This document shows, piece after piece, positions 25,048-34,787 of a stretch of DNA of 64,000 nucleotides (positions are counted from its first letter, which is position 1; every line of letters begins with the position of its first letter). The position numbers and the translations under genes were made by a program. The notes under the pieces were generated by a model. The model worked only from the letters and a program-made list of their open reading frames with translations. It did not search any database and was not told the DNA's origin. This stretch comes from Ilyomonas sp965199905 (GTDB lineage Bacteria > Bacteroidota > Bacteroidia > Chitinophagales > Chitinophagaceae), in assembly GCA_965199905.1 (NCBI GenBank), contig OZ241366.1, positions 3,100,001 to 3,164,000 on the forward strand, in the 5' to 3' direction.

Positions 25048-26082
25048 TTAATTGGTAGCAATAAAGGTTTGATACGCTAAACCGCTTGTTGTGAGCGTTC
25101 CACTGGCATAGTTAAGCGGAAACGATCTGCCATTTTCCTCGCCGCTGTACCAAATAATAAAAGGTAAGCTATAATTTTTACAAACCTGAGTTGTTGAAGT
25201 GAGCGTCACCGGGTCCTGATCATATTGCCCAATTTCGTTAGTAATAACAGTCTTGCCGGTTGCCCGTTTCAGGTAGTCTATGGTTTCGCCAAGCCCTTGG
25301 ACATCAGCGGCAGAGTTGGAATACCAGTGAAAATTTACATAGTCAATATCCATATGGGCAAAGCTATCTATCAAAACTTTTATGAATGCTGCACGCTCCT
25401 TGGTAGTAGCTGAATTGATACCTACTTTCATACGCTTCTTGTAATCGTTGGCTTCCGTTGTCATACCCCTGTTCATATAATCCTGCCATACTAAATATTT
25501 AAGACCTGTTGAGGTAATCCCGCCATTGGTTACTGGCACACCATACGAATGCAACACGCTGATAGCTGCCTTCAACTGGGTAATGTAGTCCGTAGCTGAT
25601 CCGCTATAGTAACTTTTATTTGATTCTTCATTTTCTATCACTGCCATCTTAGGCAACGCTGAAAGGGCAGCAATTGTGTTGCGCAGGTCGTTTTGATATG
25701 TGGAAATATCCGTGCGAAACTTCATTGGCATCACGCCGGTACCGCTGAAATTGAGCAGCACGTTGTAAGCCGAAGTCAGGGTTTTTACTTTTTTACTACT
25801 TGGTACAAGTGTAACATCCCTGAGGCAGGATAGACCAAGACTGGCAGCTATGCCAGTCTCAAACGTATAGCCATCGCTTGCGTTTGAGGCGTCGATTAAA
25901 GCGCCATAATTACTTTTGTTAACTGACAACGTCATCTTTGTAATGCTGGTCGTTGTTGTGGTAGCTGCTGTAGCTTCATTGGTTTGCGAAGCGGTAAGCA
26001 CGTTGTCGGATGCCAGTTCTTTGCTACAGCTTCCGAAGATAATGACAATAATAGCCATCATAAAGAATGATACTCTTTTCAT
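25048..26082 (-). CDS. Lipoprotein with a TIM-barrel glycosidase-like domain
   Basis: The 344-aa protein starts at MKRVSFF, which gives a lipoprotein signal (lipobox FGSC); the open frame extends 60 codons further upstream without similarity. A Thr/Ala-rich linker follows. The rest resembles a GH-type (beta/alpha)8 barrel: MAVIENEESN (a Glu after a strand), YVNFHWYSNS, VITNEIGQYDQDP and PFIIWYSGEENGRS. Two Glu residues in NEES and NEIG are candidate catalytic acids. No family number can be assigned with confidence. It lies between two sulfatases, so a joint role in sulfated glycan degradation is plausible. Confidence 0.7.
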   Translation of the reverse strand: MKRVSFFMMAIIVIIFGSCSKELASDNVLTASQTNEATAATTTTTSITKMTLSVNKSNYGALIDASNASDGYTFETGIAASLGLSCLRDVTLVPSSKKVKTLTSAYNVLLNFSGTGVMPMKFRTDISTYQNDLRNTIAALSALPKMAVIENEESNKSYYSGSATDYITQLKAAISVLHSYGVPVTNGGITSTGLKYLVWQDYMNRGMTTEANDYKKRMKVGINSATTKERAAFIKVLIDSFAHMDIDYVNFHWYSNSAADVQGLGETIDYLKRATGKTVITNEIGQYDQDPVTLTSTTQVCKNYSLPFIIWYSGEENGRSFPLNYASGTLTTSGLAYQTFIATN

Positions 26083-26617
26083 GATATTGGATTTTAAAAA
26101 TGTAGACAACCGGAATTGCCGTTTTTTGAAAAATTGGATGTTGCAAAAGAAAATTAAACGGCGGACTAAACATAAAATTTCTGATGAAAATTTGATTAAG
26201 ATAATATTTAAAGAAGATGAATCGCTTAAAGCGATTTTACCAGCAATACCGGTTTGTGACAATAGAATGACTATAGAAAGACGGCTTTTTATTTTTTAAT
26301 ATTAATTCCACTAAATATGTAAGGCGGCAGCCACTATCCTTTGGTGTTATAGTGAGCTGTGAAAGAGAACGGTTAGATAATAAAAATTTTACTGCTTACT
26401 TACGCAAGTATAGATAATGAAGTTGCGCGATGAGCCAAAATCAAGCCAGAAGAAAAGGATGATAAATGAATTATGCTAATAAGGAGTAAATTTATATTGT
26501 GCATTTTATTCACAAAAGGGTTTGATTTCTAAAAGGAAGAAAGTGTAACCAGGTAAGCTAAGAGGATGCTAGATTTAATGAACTAAACTAAATGGCAGAT
26601 GGTATATTACAGCAACA
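26083..26617. other. Gene-poor stretch, 535 bp
   Basis: This A/T-rich interval lies between two minus-strand lipoprotein genes. The only long frame is the unlikely N-terminal extension of the downstream gene. No promoter consensus, RNA fold or repeat copy was recognised. Confidence 0.5.
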
Positions 26618-26670
26618 AAAAAACAACGCTGCTGCAGGAAATATATATATCCGCAACAGCGTTGTTTTTT
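26618..26670 (-). terminator. Terminator after sulfatase 2
   Basis: 18-nt arms (AAAAAACAACGCTGCTGC and GCAACAGCGTTGTTTTTT) pair with one mismatch around a 17-nt loop, 14 bp beyond the sulfatase stop. Confidence 0.75.
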
Positions 26671-26684
26671 ATAATCAAAAAGGA

Positions 26685-28121
26685 TTACTGCATATAATGT
26701 TTGATTACACTATTTAAAGTCGAATCAGCTTTTTTGTCAGCAGATGTCATCTTAGATGGCTTAATCGGATTTCTTTCATTCATATCTTTCTTATAGTTAA
26801 ACAGCACATTGCTATTGATGGAATCATCATACACTTTATAAGTGTTGTCGAACGAATAGATAACGGGTGGAATGTTGTCCGGTCCATGACGGTTTGGGTC
26901 ATAATAGCCAAATCCTGCTGTTCTCGGTACATAGAATTTGCCTAATAACTGTGGCGCAAAGCTGATACCGTCAATAACTCCATAACTGGCTGACACCTTC
27001 ACTTTAGATAAGCCCGCTATTGTAGGCAAGATATCAGTAAAATCTGCCAGGTTGGTATTTACTTCACTGGCTATCTTACCGGGACAGTAAGCAATAAACG
27101 GAAGATGGATACCCCGGAGCGAAGTATTTCCTTTTCCGCCTACATAGGATTTTCCGTTGTACATAGACCTGATTTTGCCATCTGTTCCATTATCCCCGAT
27201 TGCCAGTAATACAACTGTATTTTTAAAATTATTATCACCCTGCATTTTGTTAATCAGCATTCCTATTTCCTTGTCAAAATATTTGATCATAGATTTAAAA
27301 TAGGTAGTATCACTATTGGCAGGCCCTTTCGTTGGTTTTACTACCCATGAAGCAAATTCAGGATCATCAGGCGTTGGTGTAAAAGGCGCATGACAAAGAT
27401 TCGGTGTCCAGATGGCAAAGAAAGGTTTGTTTTTAGTTTTGTTAGAATCAAGAAACTTAAACAGGAAATCGCGGTTAACATCTTCTCCATATTTTCCTTT
27501 CATATCGGCTGTAGGCAGGTACGCGCCATTCTGAAGAATAATCGGGTCTTTATAGATACTCAGTCCTTCATCATCCTCATTATCGCTGCCATCACTTACA
27601 TTGTAAGGATTCGTAACACTGTAATAATCGAATCCGAAATTACGAATAGAAGCATCTCCGCCATTCAGTTGCCATTTACCTGCAATGCATGTAACGTAGC
27701 CAGCATTATGAAGCATATTAGCAATAGTACGTTGCGATAAATCCAGATTGCCCCAAGAATCTCCATAATAATTCCGGTTATTATACTTGCCGGTCAGCAT
27801 TTCAAAGCGTGACGGCGAACACATAGGCATACCGAAAAAGTTGGTAAACTGCATTCCTTGTTTAGAAAGAGCATCGAGGTTTGGTGTTGAATAAGATTGT
27901 CCGCCTGTATAAGTAGGAATTTCATAACCGATATCATCGCCCAGGATGAGTATAATATTTGGCTTATCAGAGTGTGTTGAAAGAGCAGCCGCCGCAACTT
28001 CATGGCTGTCGGCGCCTGATGGTAATACTTCCTCAACTTTACGGCAAGAGAGAGTAACAACTAAAAAAGAAAAGAATAATGCAATAACGGTACTTTGTTT
28101 TGGTAATATAAAGGTGTACAT
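26685..28121 (-). CDS. Lipoprotein sulfatase 2 (Cys-type, S1 family)
   Basis: The 478-aa protein has a lipobox (TLSC, Cys26), metal-site GDDIGYE (61-67) and formylglycine motif C101-S-P-S-R within FGMPMCSPSRFEMLTGK. GKWQLNGG, CHAPFTPTPDDPEF and IGDNGT follow. It is closely similar to sulfatase 1 along its length. It sits at the head of a minus-strand lipoprotein cluster with the glycosidase-like protein and sulfatase 1, although each gene has its own terminator or long spacer. Confidence 0.92.
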   Translation of the reverse strand: MYTFILPKQSTVIALFFSFLVVTLSCRKVEEVLPSGADSHEVAAAALSTHSDKPNIILILGDDIGYEIPTYTGGQSYSTPNLDALSKQGMQFTNFFGMPMCSPSRFEMLTGKYNNRNYYGDSWGNLDLSQRTIANMLHNAGYVTCIAGKWQLNGGDASIRNFGFDYYSVTNPYNVSDGSDNEDDEGLSIYKDPIILQNGAYLPTADMKGKYGEDVNRDFLFKFLDSNKTKNKPFFAIWTPNLCHAPFTPTPDDPEFASWVVKPTKGPANSDTTYFKSMIKYFDKEIGMLINKMQGDNNFKNTVVLLAIGDNGTDGKIRSMYNGKSYVGGKGNTSLRGIHLPFIAYCPGKIASEVNTNLADFTDILPTIAGLSKVKVSASYGVIDGISFAPQLLGKFYVPRTAGFGYYDPNRHGPDNIPPVIYSFDNTYKVYDDSINSNVLFNYKKDMNERNPIKPSKMTSADKKADSTLNSVIKHYMQ

Positions 28122-28211
28122 AGCAAAAGATTTTACGGATAAACCGAGCAGTTTTTCAGATCGGCTAAGCTAAGAAGAAGAATGGAGATATGCAAACGTA
28201 ATTTTTTTATC

Positions 28212-30329
28212 TTACTCCACCGGTAATCCCAATGCTTTCTCCATTGCTTTAATATCCGGCTGATGACCGCGAAAATCAACAAACATCTTACCCAGGTCTT
28301 CACTGTTGCCACGCGACAGAATCATGGTGCGAAAGCGCTGCCCGTTTTCTCTTGTCAGTCCGCCATGCTCTTCAAACCATAAGTACGCATCTTCTTCCAG
28401 CATCTTCGTCCATTGATAAGCATAATAACCAGCCGCATATCCGTTGCTCCAGATGTGCAGGAAATAAGAAGAACGATAGCGCGGCGGCACCTGTGGCAAA
28501 TCGAGTTTTGTAATGTGTAAAGCAGCGGTTTCAAAACTATCAGCATTCTGCACATTCGCGCCGGCTGGCAGCGTATGCCATTGCATATCCAGCGAAGCCG
28601 CCGCAATGGCTTCCGTTAACGCATAACCAGTATTGAAAGAAGACGCTTTTTTAATTTTATCAACCAATGTTTGCGGTATCGTTTCGCCGGTTTTATAATT
28701 CACCGCGTAATGCTTTAACACCGTTGGATACAGCGCCCAATGTTCATTAAACTGTGATGGGAATTCAACAAAATCGCGGGCTGTATTCGCACCGGATAAC
28801 GAAGGATACATCTGGCTCGCAAACATGCCATGCAAGCCATGACCAAACTCATGAAACATCGTCGTTACATCATCGAACGATATCAGCGCAGGCTGCCCCG
28901 GTGCCGGTTTATTAAAGTTGCAGACGTTATAAATAACAGGTTTTTTATTCAGCAAATATGATTGTCTGACCAGGTTGTCCATCCACGCGCCGCCTTGCTT
29001 ATTATCACGCTTGTAATAATCGCAGTAAAACAAAGCCAGTGATTTTCCATCCGTATCAAACACTTCATACACATGCACATCAGGCTGGTAAACCGGAATA
29101 TCATTACGCGCTTTAAACGTTAAACCATACAACTGATTTGCTGCATAAAACACGCCGTCCAGCAATACTTTGTTCAACTCAAAGTACGGTTTCACTTCAC
29201 TCTCATCCAAGTCATACTTTGCCTTGCGCACCTGCTCTGCATAAAAATCCCAATCCCACGGCTGTAAAGCAAAGCCACCTTTCTGCGCATCAATCACCGC
29301 TTGTATATCTGCGGCTTCGCTCTTTGCTTTTGCCGTTACTGCGGGAACCAGCTTTGCAAAAAACCGGTCCACCGCTTCCGGTGTTTTTGCCATCTGGTCT
29401 TGCAATTTCCAGGCAGCATACGAAGCATATCCCATCAGCTTTGCCTTCTTCGCGCGAATAGCTGCAATGCGAAGAATGGTGGCACGTGTATCGTTGGAAT
29501 CGTTCTGTTCCGCGCGGTTCCACGAAGCATTAAAAAGCTGCTCTCTGGTTTCTCTTACAGATAACGATTGCAGCGATGGCTGCTGCGTGGTATTCTTCAG
29601 CGATATCATCCATTTGCCAGGTATATTATTGTCTTTTGCCTTTTGCTCAAACGCATCTTTGTCGCTTTGCGATAAGCCTGCTAACCGGGCAGAATCTGAA
29701 AGAACAAGCGCTCCTTTTTTAGCTGCTGCCAGCAATTGGCTATTGAACTTTGCCGTTAACGAAGCTTCTTCTTCATTCATCTTTTTCAAAGCCGCTTTAT
29801 CTGCTTCCGACAACTTTGCACCTGCCAGCACGAACTGCTGATAATCCACTTCTACAAGCCGCAGCGATTCCGCATCCAGCTTCAATTTGGCGCGGTTGTT
29901 ATACACAGCCTGCACACGCTCAAATAATTTTTTATTCAGGTAAATCGCATCTTGTTGCGCCGTTAATTCCGGTGCCATTTCTTCCTGCAAAGCCTGCAAA
30001 TAATCATTCGTGTTAGCACTTGTTACCAAAGCAAAAGCGTAGCTCACGCGCGCCAGCAACTGCCCTGATTTTTCCATGGCTGCCAGCGTATTTTCAAACG
30101 TTGCCGGTGCCGGGTTGTTCGCTATTTTATCTATCTCTTTTAACTGCCCGCTTATGCCGGCTTCAAAAGCAGGTTTATAATCCGCATCTTTAATTTTATC
30201 GAAAGGCGCCGTGTTGTATGGCAAGCGGCTCTCGCTGCTAAACGGGTTCGAAGAGGGAAGCGTTTTATCCTGCGCGGTTACCATTAATGCAGAGATAGCA
30301 AATGGCAGCATCATTATTACTTTTTTCAT
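28212..30329 (-). CDS. M3-family zinc metallopeptidase (dipeptidyl carboxypeptidase-like)
   Basis: The 705-aa protein has a signal peptide (MKKVIMMLPFAISALMVTAQ) and a full M3 domain with the zinc site HEFGH at 493-497, followed by GLHGMF. It resembles peptidyl-dipeptidase Dcp, which trims dipeptides from peptide C-termini, here probably in the periplasm. ATG 30329 is used because the frame continues to 30659 only by running through repeat copy B. Confidence 0.93.
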   Translation of the reverse strand: MKKVIMMLPFAISALMVTAQDKTLPSSNPFSSESRLPYNTAPFDKIKDADYKPAFEAGISGQLKEIDKIANNPAPATFENTLAAMEKSGQLLARVSYAFALVTSANTNDYLQALQEEMAPELTAQQDAIYLNKKLFERVQAVYNNRAKLKLDAESLRLVEVDYQQFVLAGAKLSEADKAALKKMNEEEASLTAKFNSQLLAAAKKGALVLSDSARLAGLSQSDKDAFEQKAKDNNIPGKWMISLKNTTQQPSLQSLSVRETREQLFNASWNRAEQNDSNDTRATILRIAAIRAKKAKLMGYASYAAWKLQDQMAKTPEAVDRFFAKLVPAVTAKAKSEAADIQAVIDAQKGGFALQPWDWDFYAEQVRKAKYDLDESEVKPYFELNKVLLDGVFYAANQLYGLTFKARNDIPVYQPDVHVYEVFDTDGKSLALFYCDYYKRDNKQGGAWMDNLVRQSYLLNKKPVIYNVCNFNKPAPGQPALISFDDVTTMFHEFGHGLHGMFASQMYPSLSGANTARDFVEFPSQFNEHWALYPTVLKHYAVNYKTGETIPQTLVDKIKKASSFNTGYALTEAIAAASLDMQWHTLPAGANVQNADSFETAALHITKLDLPQVPPRYRSSYFLHIWSNGYAAGYYAYQWTKMLEEDAYLWFEEHGGLTRENGQRFRTMILSRGNSEDLGKMFVDFRGHQPDIKAMEKALGLPVE

Positions 30330-30378
30330 TGTCTCTTCATTTTGCGCCGAAGGTAAATTCAATCTCTTACGAGGAAGT

Positions 30379-30485
30379 AATGAAATGCAAAATACAGTTT
30401 TTGGTAGCCATCGTCCGTCACTATTCTCATCGGCAGTTGCGTCGCACACAGAGGAGTTCGGGGCAATGATTGCGCTTTTTTTTCC
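30379..30485 (-). repeat. Dispersed intergenic repeat, copy B (short form)
   Basis: Read on the minus strand it has AAAGCGCAATCATTGCCCCGAAC, split here as AAAGCGCAATC and ATTGCCCCGAAC, then AGTGACGGACGATGGCTACC and AAAACTGTATTTTGCATTTC. The hairpin core found in the other copies is replaced by a shorter, diverged sequence. It lies upstream of the M3 peptidase gene. Confidence 0.7.
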
Positions 30486-30615
30486 ACGAATACGTAAAGA
30501 AAACAAAGAAGCACAAAGACAAGATTGAACAAAGATATTTGTACAACCGGGCAATGACGCACACCTATCAACTAATAAACCTGCAACTTCCCCAACTCCC
30601 TTAGTTTCGCACGTT

Positions 30616-31983
30616 ATGAGTTCGGCATCTGCAAACACATTGCAACTACAAGTAAACACAGGCTACAGGCACATTATGAAGCTTGCGTTGCCCATCTTTG
30701 CATCACTCATAATACCGCAGCTCAACTTCGTAACCAATAACATTTTTATCGGCCAGTTTCTGCCTGGCGAATACCTTGGCGTGGCAGCTATTTCAGGCGT
30801 ATATTATCTCATTTTTGCCTGCATTGGTTTGGGCTTCAACAATGGCTTACAAGCATTGATTTCACGGCGCGCCGGCGAAAATCGCTTGTCAGCAATCGGC
30901 AGCATATTTCAGAATGCTGTGGTACTTTCTACCATCATTGCTTTGTTCTGCATTGCTCTTACCTATCTTATTGCGTCGCCCTTATTTCATTTGGTTTTAG
31001 GGAAGAAAGAACATGCAGAGATTGCTGTTCAGTTTTTATACATCCGCATCTGGGGATTGCCATTTTTGTTTCTATATCAAATGCGCAACGCTTTGCTGGT
31101 GGGCACCAACAACAGTAAGCTTTTGGTGGTGGGCACGCTTGCAGAAACAATCACCAATGTCTTCTTCGATTATACTTTACTAAGCGGTTCGCTCGGCTTT
31201 CCGAATATGGGTTTCTCAGGTGCTGCCATATCTTCTGTGCTGGCTGAAATTGTGGGTCTCGTTGCCATCTTCGGCGTTATGCATGTGCGCGGGCTCAGCA
31301 GCCGGTTATCGTTATTTAAAAACATCACTTTCAACAAAGATGAGATGCGGCTCATCATGGTGCAAAGCACGCCGCTGATATTGCAGTTTGGCATCAGCAT
31401 CGCAAGCTGGGAACTGTTTTATATTCTTATCGAGCGTAACTGTTCAGTAAATGATCTTGCCGTATCGAATGCCATGCGCAATGTGTTTGGATTGTTTGGT
31501 TGTTTTGGCTGGGCGCTGGCTTCAACAAGCAGTGCCATGGTGAGCAATGTGATTGGCCAGAGAAAGGACGAAGAAGTGATTCCGTTGATCCACCGCATTG
31601 TACGTATTGGCTTCTTCGCAGGGTCGGGGTTTGCTTTGCTTCTCAACCTGTTTCCTTCTTTCTGGCTTGCCATTTATGGACAAGGAAATGATTTTATACA
31701 AGACGGCATTCCTGTGCTTCGCGTGGTATCGCTGGTGATGATTGTGCAACCTGTTTCTACCGCATGGCTGAATGCCGTAGTAGGCACCGGAAACAGTCGT
31801 AAGAACCTGTACACCGAACTGATAGCCATTGTTGTGTATGTATTGTATGTGTGGCTGGTACTGGAAGTATTTCAATTGCCGGTAGCATTAGGCTGGATGT
31901 CGGAATGGCTATATTGGACCTGCATGTTTACACCTTCGTTTTTGTATATGAAGAGTGGAAGATGGAAGGGAAAAGTGATTTGA
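30616..31983 (+). CDS. MATE-family efflux transporter
   Basis: The 455-aa protein has 12 predicted membrane helices in two halves. It begins with the MATE layout (LALPIFASLIIPQLNFVTNNIFIGQF) and has a second-half counterpart (MIVQPVSTAWLNAVVGTGNSR). It should export drugs or metabolites with Na+ or H+ antiport. It stands alone; the substrate is unknown. Confidence 0.9.
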   Translation: MSSASANTLQLQVNTGYRHIMKLALPIFASLIIPQLNFVTNNIFIGQFLPGEYLGVAAISGVYYLIFACIGLGFNNGLQALISRRAGENRLSAIGSIFQNAVVLSTIIALFCIALTYLIASPLFHLVLGKKEHAEIAVQFLYIRIWGLPFLFLYQMRNALLVGTNNSKLLVVGTLAETITNVFFDYTLLSGSLGFPNMGFSGAAISSVLAEIVGLVAIFGVMHVRGLSSRLSLFKNITFNKDEMRLIMVQSTPLILQFGISIASWELFYILIERNCSVNDLAVSNAMRNVFGLFGCFGWALASTSSAMVSNVIGQRKDEEVIPLIHRIVRIGFFAGSGFALLLNLFPSFWLAIYGQGNDFIQDGIPVLRVVSLVMIVQPVSTAWLNAVVGTGNSRKNLYTELIAIVVYVLYVWLVLEVFQLPVALGWMSEWLYWTCMFTPSFLYMKSGRWKGKVI

Positions 31984-32165
31984 TGTACGATGTGTTGCCG
32001 TCATTGCAAGAGTTTCATAAAACAGTAACAGGTTGCACTTTGAATGCCGGATAGATTGAACAGATACTCGATTGCCCAAAGAACAATGACAGCCCCAAAA
32101 TATTTTGAATCAGAATTCATAAACACGCATAGCTCACAGCTATTACCTCACAGCTTTCATAAGGC

Positions 32166-32903
32166 ATGGCATTTGACGCAATGAACAACATGCAGGCATT
32201 TTTGACGGCGTATTGGAAGAATCTTTTGTTTATGAATTATGAAGTGGAGCCTGACGTTTTAAAACCTTATTTACCAAAAGGCGTGGAGTTGGATTTGTTC
32301 AATGGAAAATGTTTGGCAAGTCTTGTAGGCTTCCTGTTTTTACAAACAAAACTGCGTGGCATTGGCTTTCCGTTCCACCGCAACTTTGAAGAGTTCAACC
32401 TTCGGTTTTATGTTCGTCGCAATGAAGGGACTTCATTTAAACGGGGCGTTGTGTTTGTAAAGGAAATTGTGCCACGCCGGATGATATCGTGGGTGGCATA
32501 TACGCTGTATGGCGAGCGGTATTTTTATCACCGTATGAAACATAGGATTAATGAAACGGAAAGTGGTATTGATGTGAGTTATTCGTTCCGGGTGAATAAC
32601 AGATGGAATGAAATAAGAGCGACCGCCGACGTGGTAAAAAAGCCATTGATTACAGGCACAGAAGAAGAGTTTATAACCGAGCATTATTGGGGCTATACAA
32701 AGATGAAGAATGGCGCCACTTCGGAATACCAGGTACAGCATCCGCGATGGAATCTGCATCCTGTAAATAGTTATGGCGTGAATGTGGATATAGAAGATTT
32801 GTATGGCCAACAATGGCAACAATATTTATCTGCCGAGCCGGCATCAGTATTCATGGCAGATGGTTCGCCGGTAACAATTTTTACACGTAACACGATAACA
32901 TAA
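32166..32903 (+). CDS. DUF2071 (YqjF-like) family protein
   Basis: The 245-aa protein matches the DUF2071 pattern: LTAYWKNLLFMNYEVEP, LPKGVELDLFNGKCLASLVGF, NFEEFNLRFYVRR and a C-terminal HPRWNLHPV block. The fold is acetoacetate-decarboxylase-like, but the decarboxylase lysine is not evident. No signal peptide. The CoA-binding gene follows after 4 bp, so the two form an operon. Confidence 0.85.
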   Translation: MAFDAMNNMQAFLTAYWKNLLFMNYEVEPDVLKPYLPKGVELDLFNGKCLASLVGFLFLQTKLRGIGFPFHRNFEEFNLRFYVRRNEGTSFKRGVVFVKEIVPRRMISWVAYTLYGERYFYHRMKHRINETESGIDVSYSFRVNNRWNEIRATADVVKKPLITGTEEEFITEHYWGYTKMKNGATSEYQVQHPRWNLHPVNSYGVNVDIEDLYGQQWQQYLSAEPASVFMADGSPVTIFTRNTIT

Positions 32904-32907
32904 AACA

Positions 32908-33279
32908 ATGGATAACGCAATAAAAAAAACGATTGTACTGGGCGCATCGGACAGCCCGATGAGATACAGTTTTCTTGCCGTAAGAAGATTAAAATCGTAT
33001 GACCATCCTGTAGTAGCGATTGGAAAAAAAAATGGTATGATAGACGATACAAATATCATTACTGAACGCCCGGCTATGAACGATATAGATACGGTTACAC
33101 TGTATCTGAACCCGGCTCATCAAAAGCAGTACTACGATTACATTTTATCGCTGCATCCGAAGCGTATCATCTTCAATCCCGGCGCCGAAAATGCAGAGCT
33201 GGCAAGTCTTGCAAAGGAGAATGGTATTCAGCCGGTGAATGCCTGCACATTAGTGATGCTGGGAACGGGACAGTATTAA
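32908..33279 (+). CDS. CoA-binding domain protein (YccU-like)
   Basis: The 123-aa Rossmann-type protein has the block TIVLGASDSPMRYSFLAVRRL at residues 8-28 and FNPGAENAELASLAKENGI near the C-terminus, typical of stand-alone CoA_binding_2 proteins. The exact role is unknown. It is co-transcribed with the DUF2071 gene. Confidence 0.85.
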   Translation: MDNAIKKTIVLGASDSPMRYSFLAVRRLKSYDHPVVAIGKKNGMIDDTNIITERPAMNDIDTVTLYLNPAHQKQYYDYILSLHPKRIIFNPGAENAELASLAKENGIQPVNACTLVMLGTGQY

Positions 33280-33287
33280 TAACTAAC

Positions 33288-34628
33288 TCATTTTCGTGAG
33301 AAAACGATCACAATAGAATCTGCACTCAACCGCGTTTTCAGCCAGTCGTGCAGCTTTGCCTGTTCAGCTCGGTAAACGGGTTTCGACACTGAAGCTGCAA
33401 ACAGCATAAGTGTATCCTTTTTTGTAGAATCCACCGTAAAAAATACCGACCGGTTGACGCTGTAGGTTTCTACTGCCGGAAACAACACTTTCAGTTCATT
33501 TTTTAACGAAGCAATTTCTGCCAGGCTATCTTCAGCCATTCCTTTTTTTTGTTGAATGGTATCCTCCTGTGTCTGCTGGCTAAAAACATCTTCCAGGATA
33601 GAAGCCCGTATCTGCGATATATCGATCTGCTGTTTGGCGTTTAATCCTTGTTTAATAAATAGTCTGGTGTCTTTAAGGTTATAAGCTTCCAGCTTTTTTT
33701 GTAATGAATTGATTGTGTCTTGCGGTAGTTCGCTGCCGATAAGCAACAGCGATATTTCATTATGCCCCAAACGGTTATAACTGAATGTTTTACTTAGTAT
33801 CTGCGTATTCACATTATTCAGCTCATTAGTAATAAAGTTATTAGCATCATTTTCAAAAATGCTTTTCCTCACAATATTGTACGCGAAATAAATGCTGGGC
33901 AAAAGGGTTACAACCACAATCCCGACCATGTATTTGTTCACCTGCTTTTTGCGGCTTGGGCTTTCGAAAGCAACACTGGGAATGTGAAGCAATGTTATAA
34001 TAATATAAGACGCTGTGCTGATGAATACTGTGTTGATAAAAAACAAGTATAAAGCACCTGCCATGTAATACCAGTTGGCTGTGGCCAAACCAAAGCCGGC
34101 CGTGCACAATGGCGGCATCAGAGCTGTGGCAATGGCAACGCCGGGAATGACATTGGACTTTTCTTTACGCGACGTAGCTACCGTGCCTGCCAGCCCGCCA
34201 AAAAAGGCAATAAAAACATCCCATATAGAAGGGTTGGTTCGGGCCAGAAGTTCTGAATTGGCATTGTGTAATGGCGTAAAATAAAAATACAAAGCCGAGG
34301 TAACGATGCTGATGCCGGTAGCCAGCCCAAAGTTCTGCAGGCTTCGCTTAAGAAGGCTAAAATCGCTGATGCCGATACCAAGCCCGATGCCTAAGATTGG
34401 ACCCATCAGGGGCGAGATCAGCATGGCGCCGATAATAACAGCCGTCGAATTTACATTCAGCCCGATAGACGCTATAAAAATGGCAAAAATGAGCGCCCAA
34501 AGATTAGCACCTCTAAACTCAACATTGCGCGTAATGGTATCGACAATTTTTTTGTCTTCATCTTTATCTTCATGCAAATTGAAACGTCGCCTCACAGCCA
34601 GCCTGAGCAGTACAATAATTCTCTTCAT
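33288..34628 (-). CDS. DUF389-family membrane protein
   Basis: The 446-aa protein has about six membrane helices in its first half, with GLNVNSTAVIIGAMLISPLMGPILGIG and ATALMPPLCTAGFGLA, the hallmarks of DUF389. A soluble C-terminal part of about 200 residues has coiled segments. It may be a transporter or channel; not established. It converges with the CoA-binding gene, with 8 bp between them. Confidence 0.88.
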   Translation of the reverse strand: MKRIIVLLRLAVRRRFNLHEDKDEDKKIVDTITRNVEFRGANLWALIFAIFIASIGLNVNSTAVIIGAMLISPLMGPILGIGLGIGISDFSLLKRSLQNFGLATGISIVTSALYFYFTPLHNANSELLARTNPSIWDVFIAFFGGLAGTVATSRKEKSNVIPGVAIATALMPPLCTAGFGLATANWYYMAGALYLFFINTVFISTASYIIITLLHIPSVAFESPSRKKQVNKYMVGIVVVTLLPSIYFAYNIVRKSIFENDANNFITNELNNVNTQILSKTFSYNRLGHNEISLLLIGSELPQDTINSLQKKLEAYNLKDTRLFIKQGLNAKQQIDISQIRASILEDVFSQQTQEDTIQQKKGMAEDSLAEIASLKNELKVLFPAVETYSVNRSVFFTVDSTKKDTLMLFAASVSKPVYRAEQAKLHDWLKTRLSADSIVIVFSRK

Positions 34629-34787
34629 ATCGCCCCGTTAGAAAGAATAAAATAACGTACAAATGATAATAGATAAGAAAGTAAAAGAATTTTTAGCATT
34701 AGGTTATCCACGCTCTGTTCATAATATTATAACACTCTCATTCATTTGATACGCATATTCCAGCGTACCTTTTCAAAAATTTTTTAT

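Noticed and set aside
26083..26262. 60-residue N-terminal extension of the glycosidase-like lipoprotein
   Set aside because: It precedes a good lipoprotein signal peptide starting at MKRVSFF and has no conserved look.
30330..30659. 110-residue N-terminal extension of the M3 peptidase
   Set aside because: It would bury the clear signal peptide at 30329 and is translated from repeat copy B.
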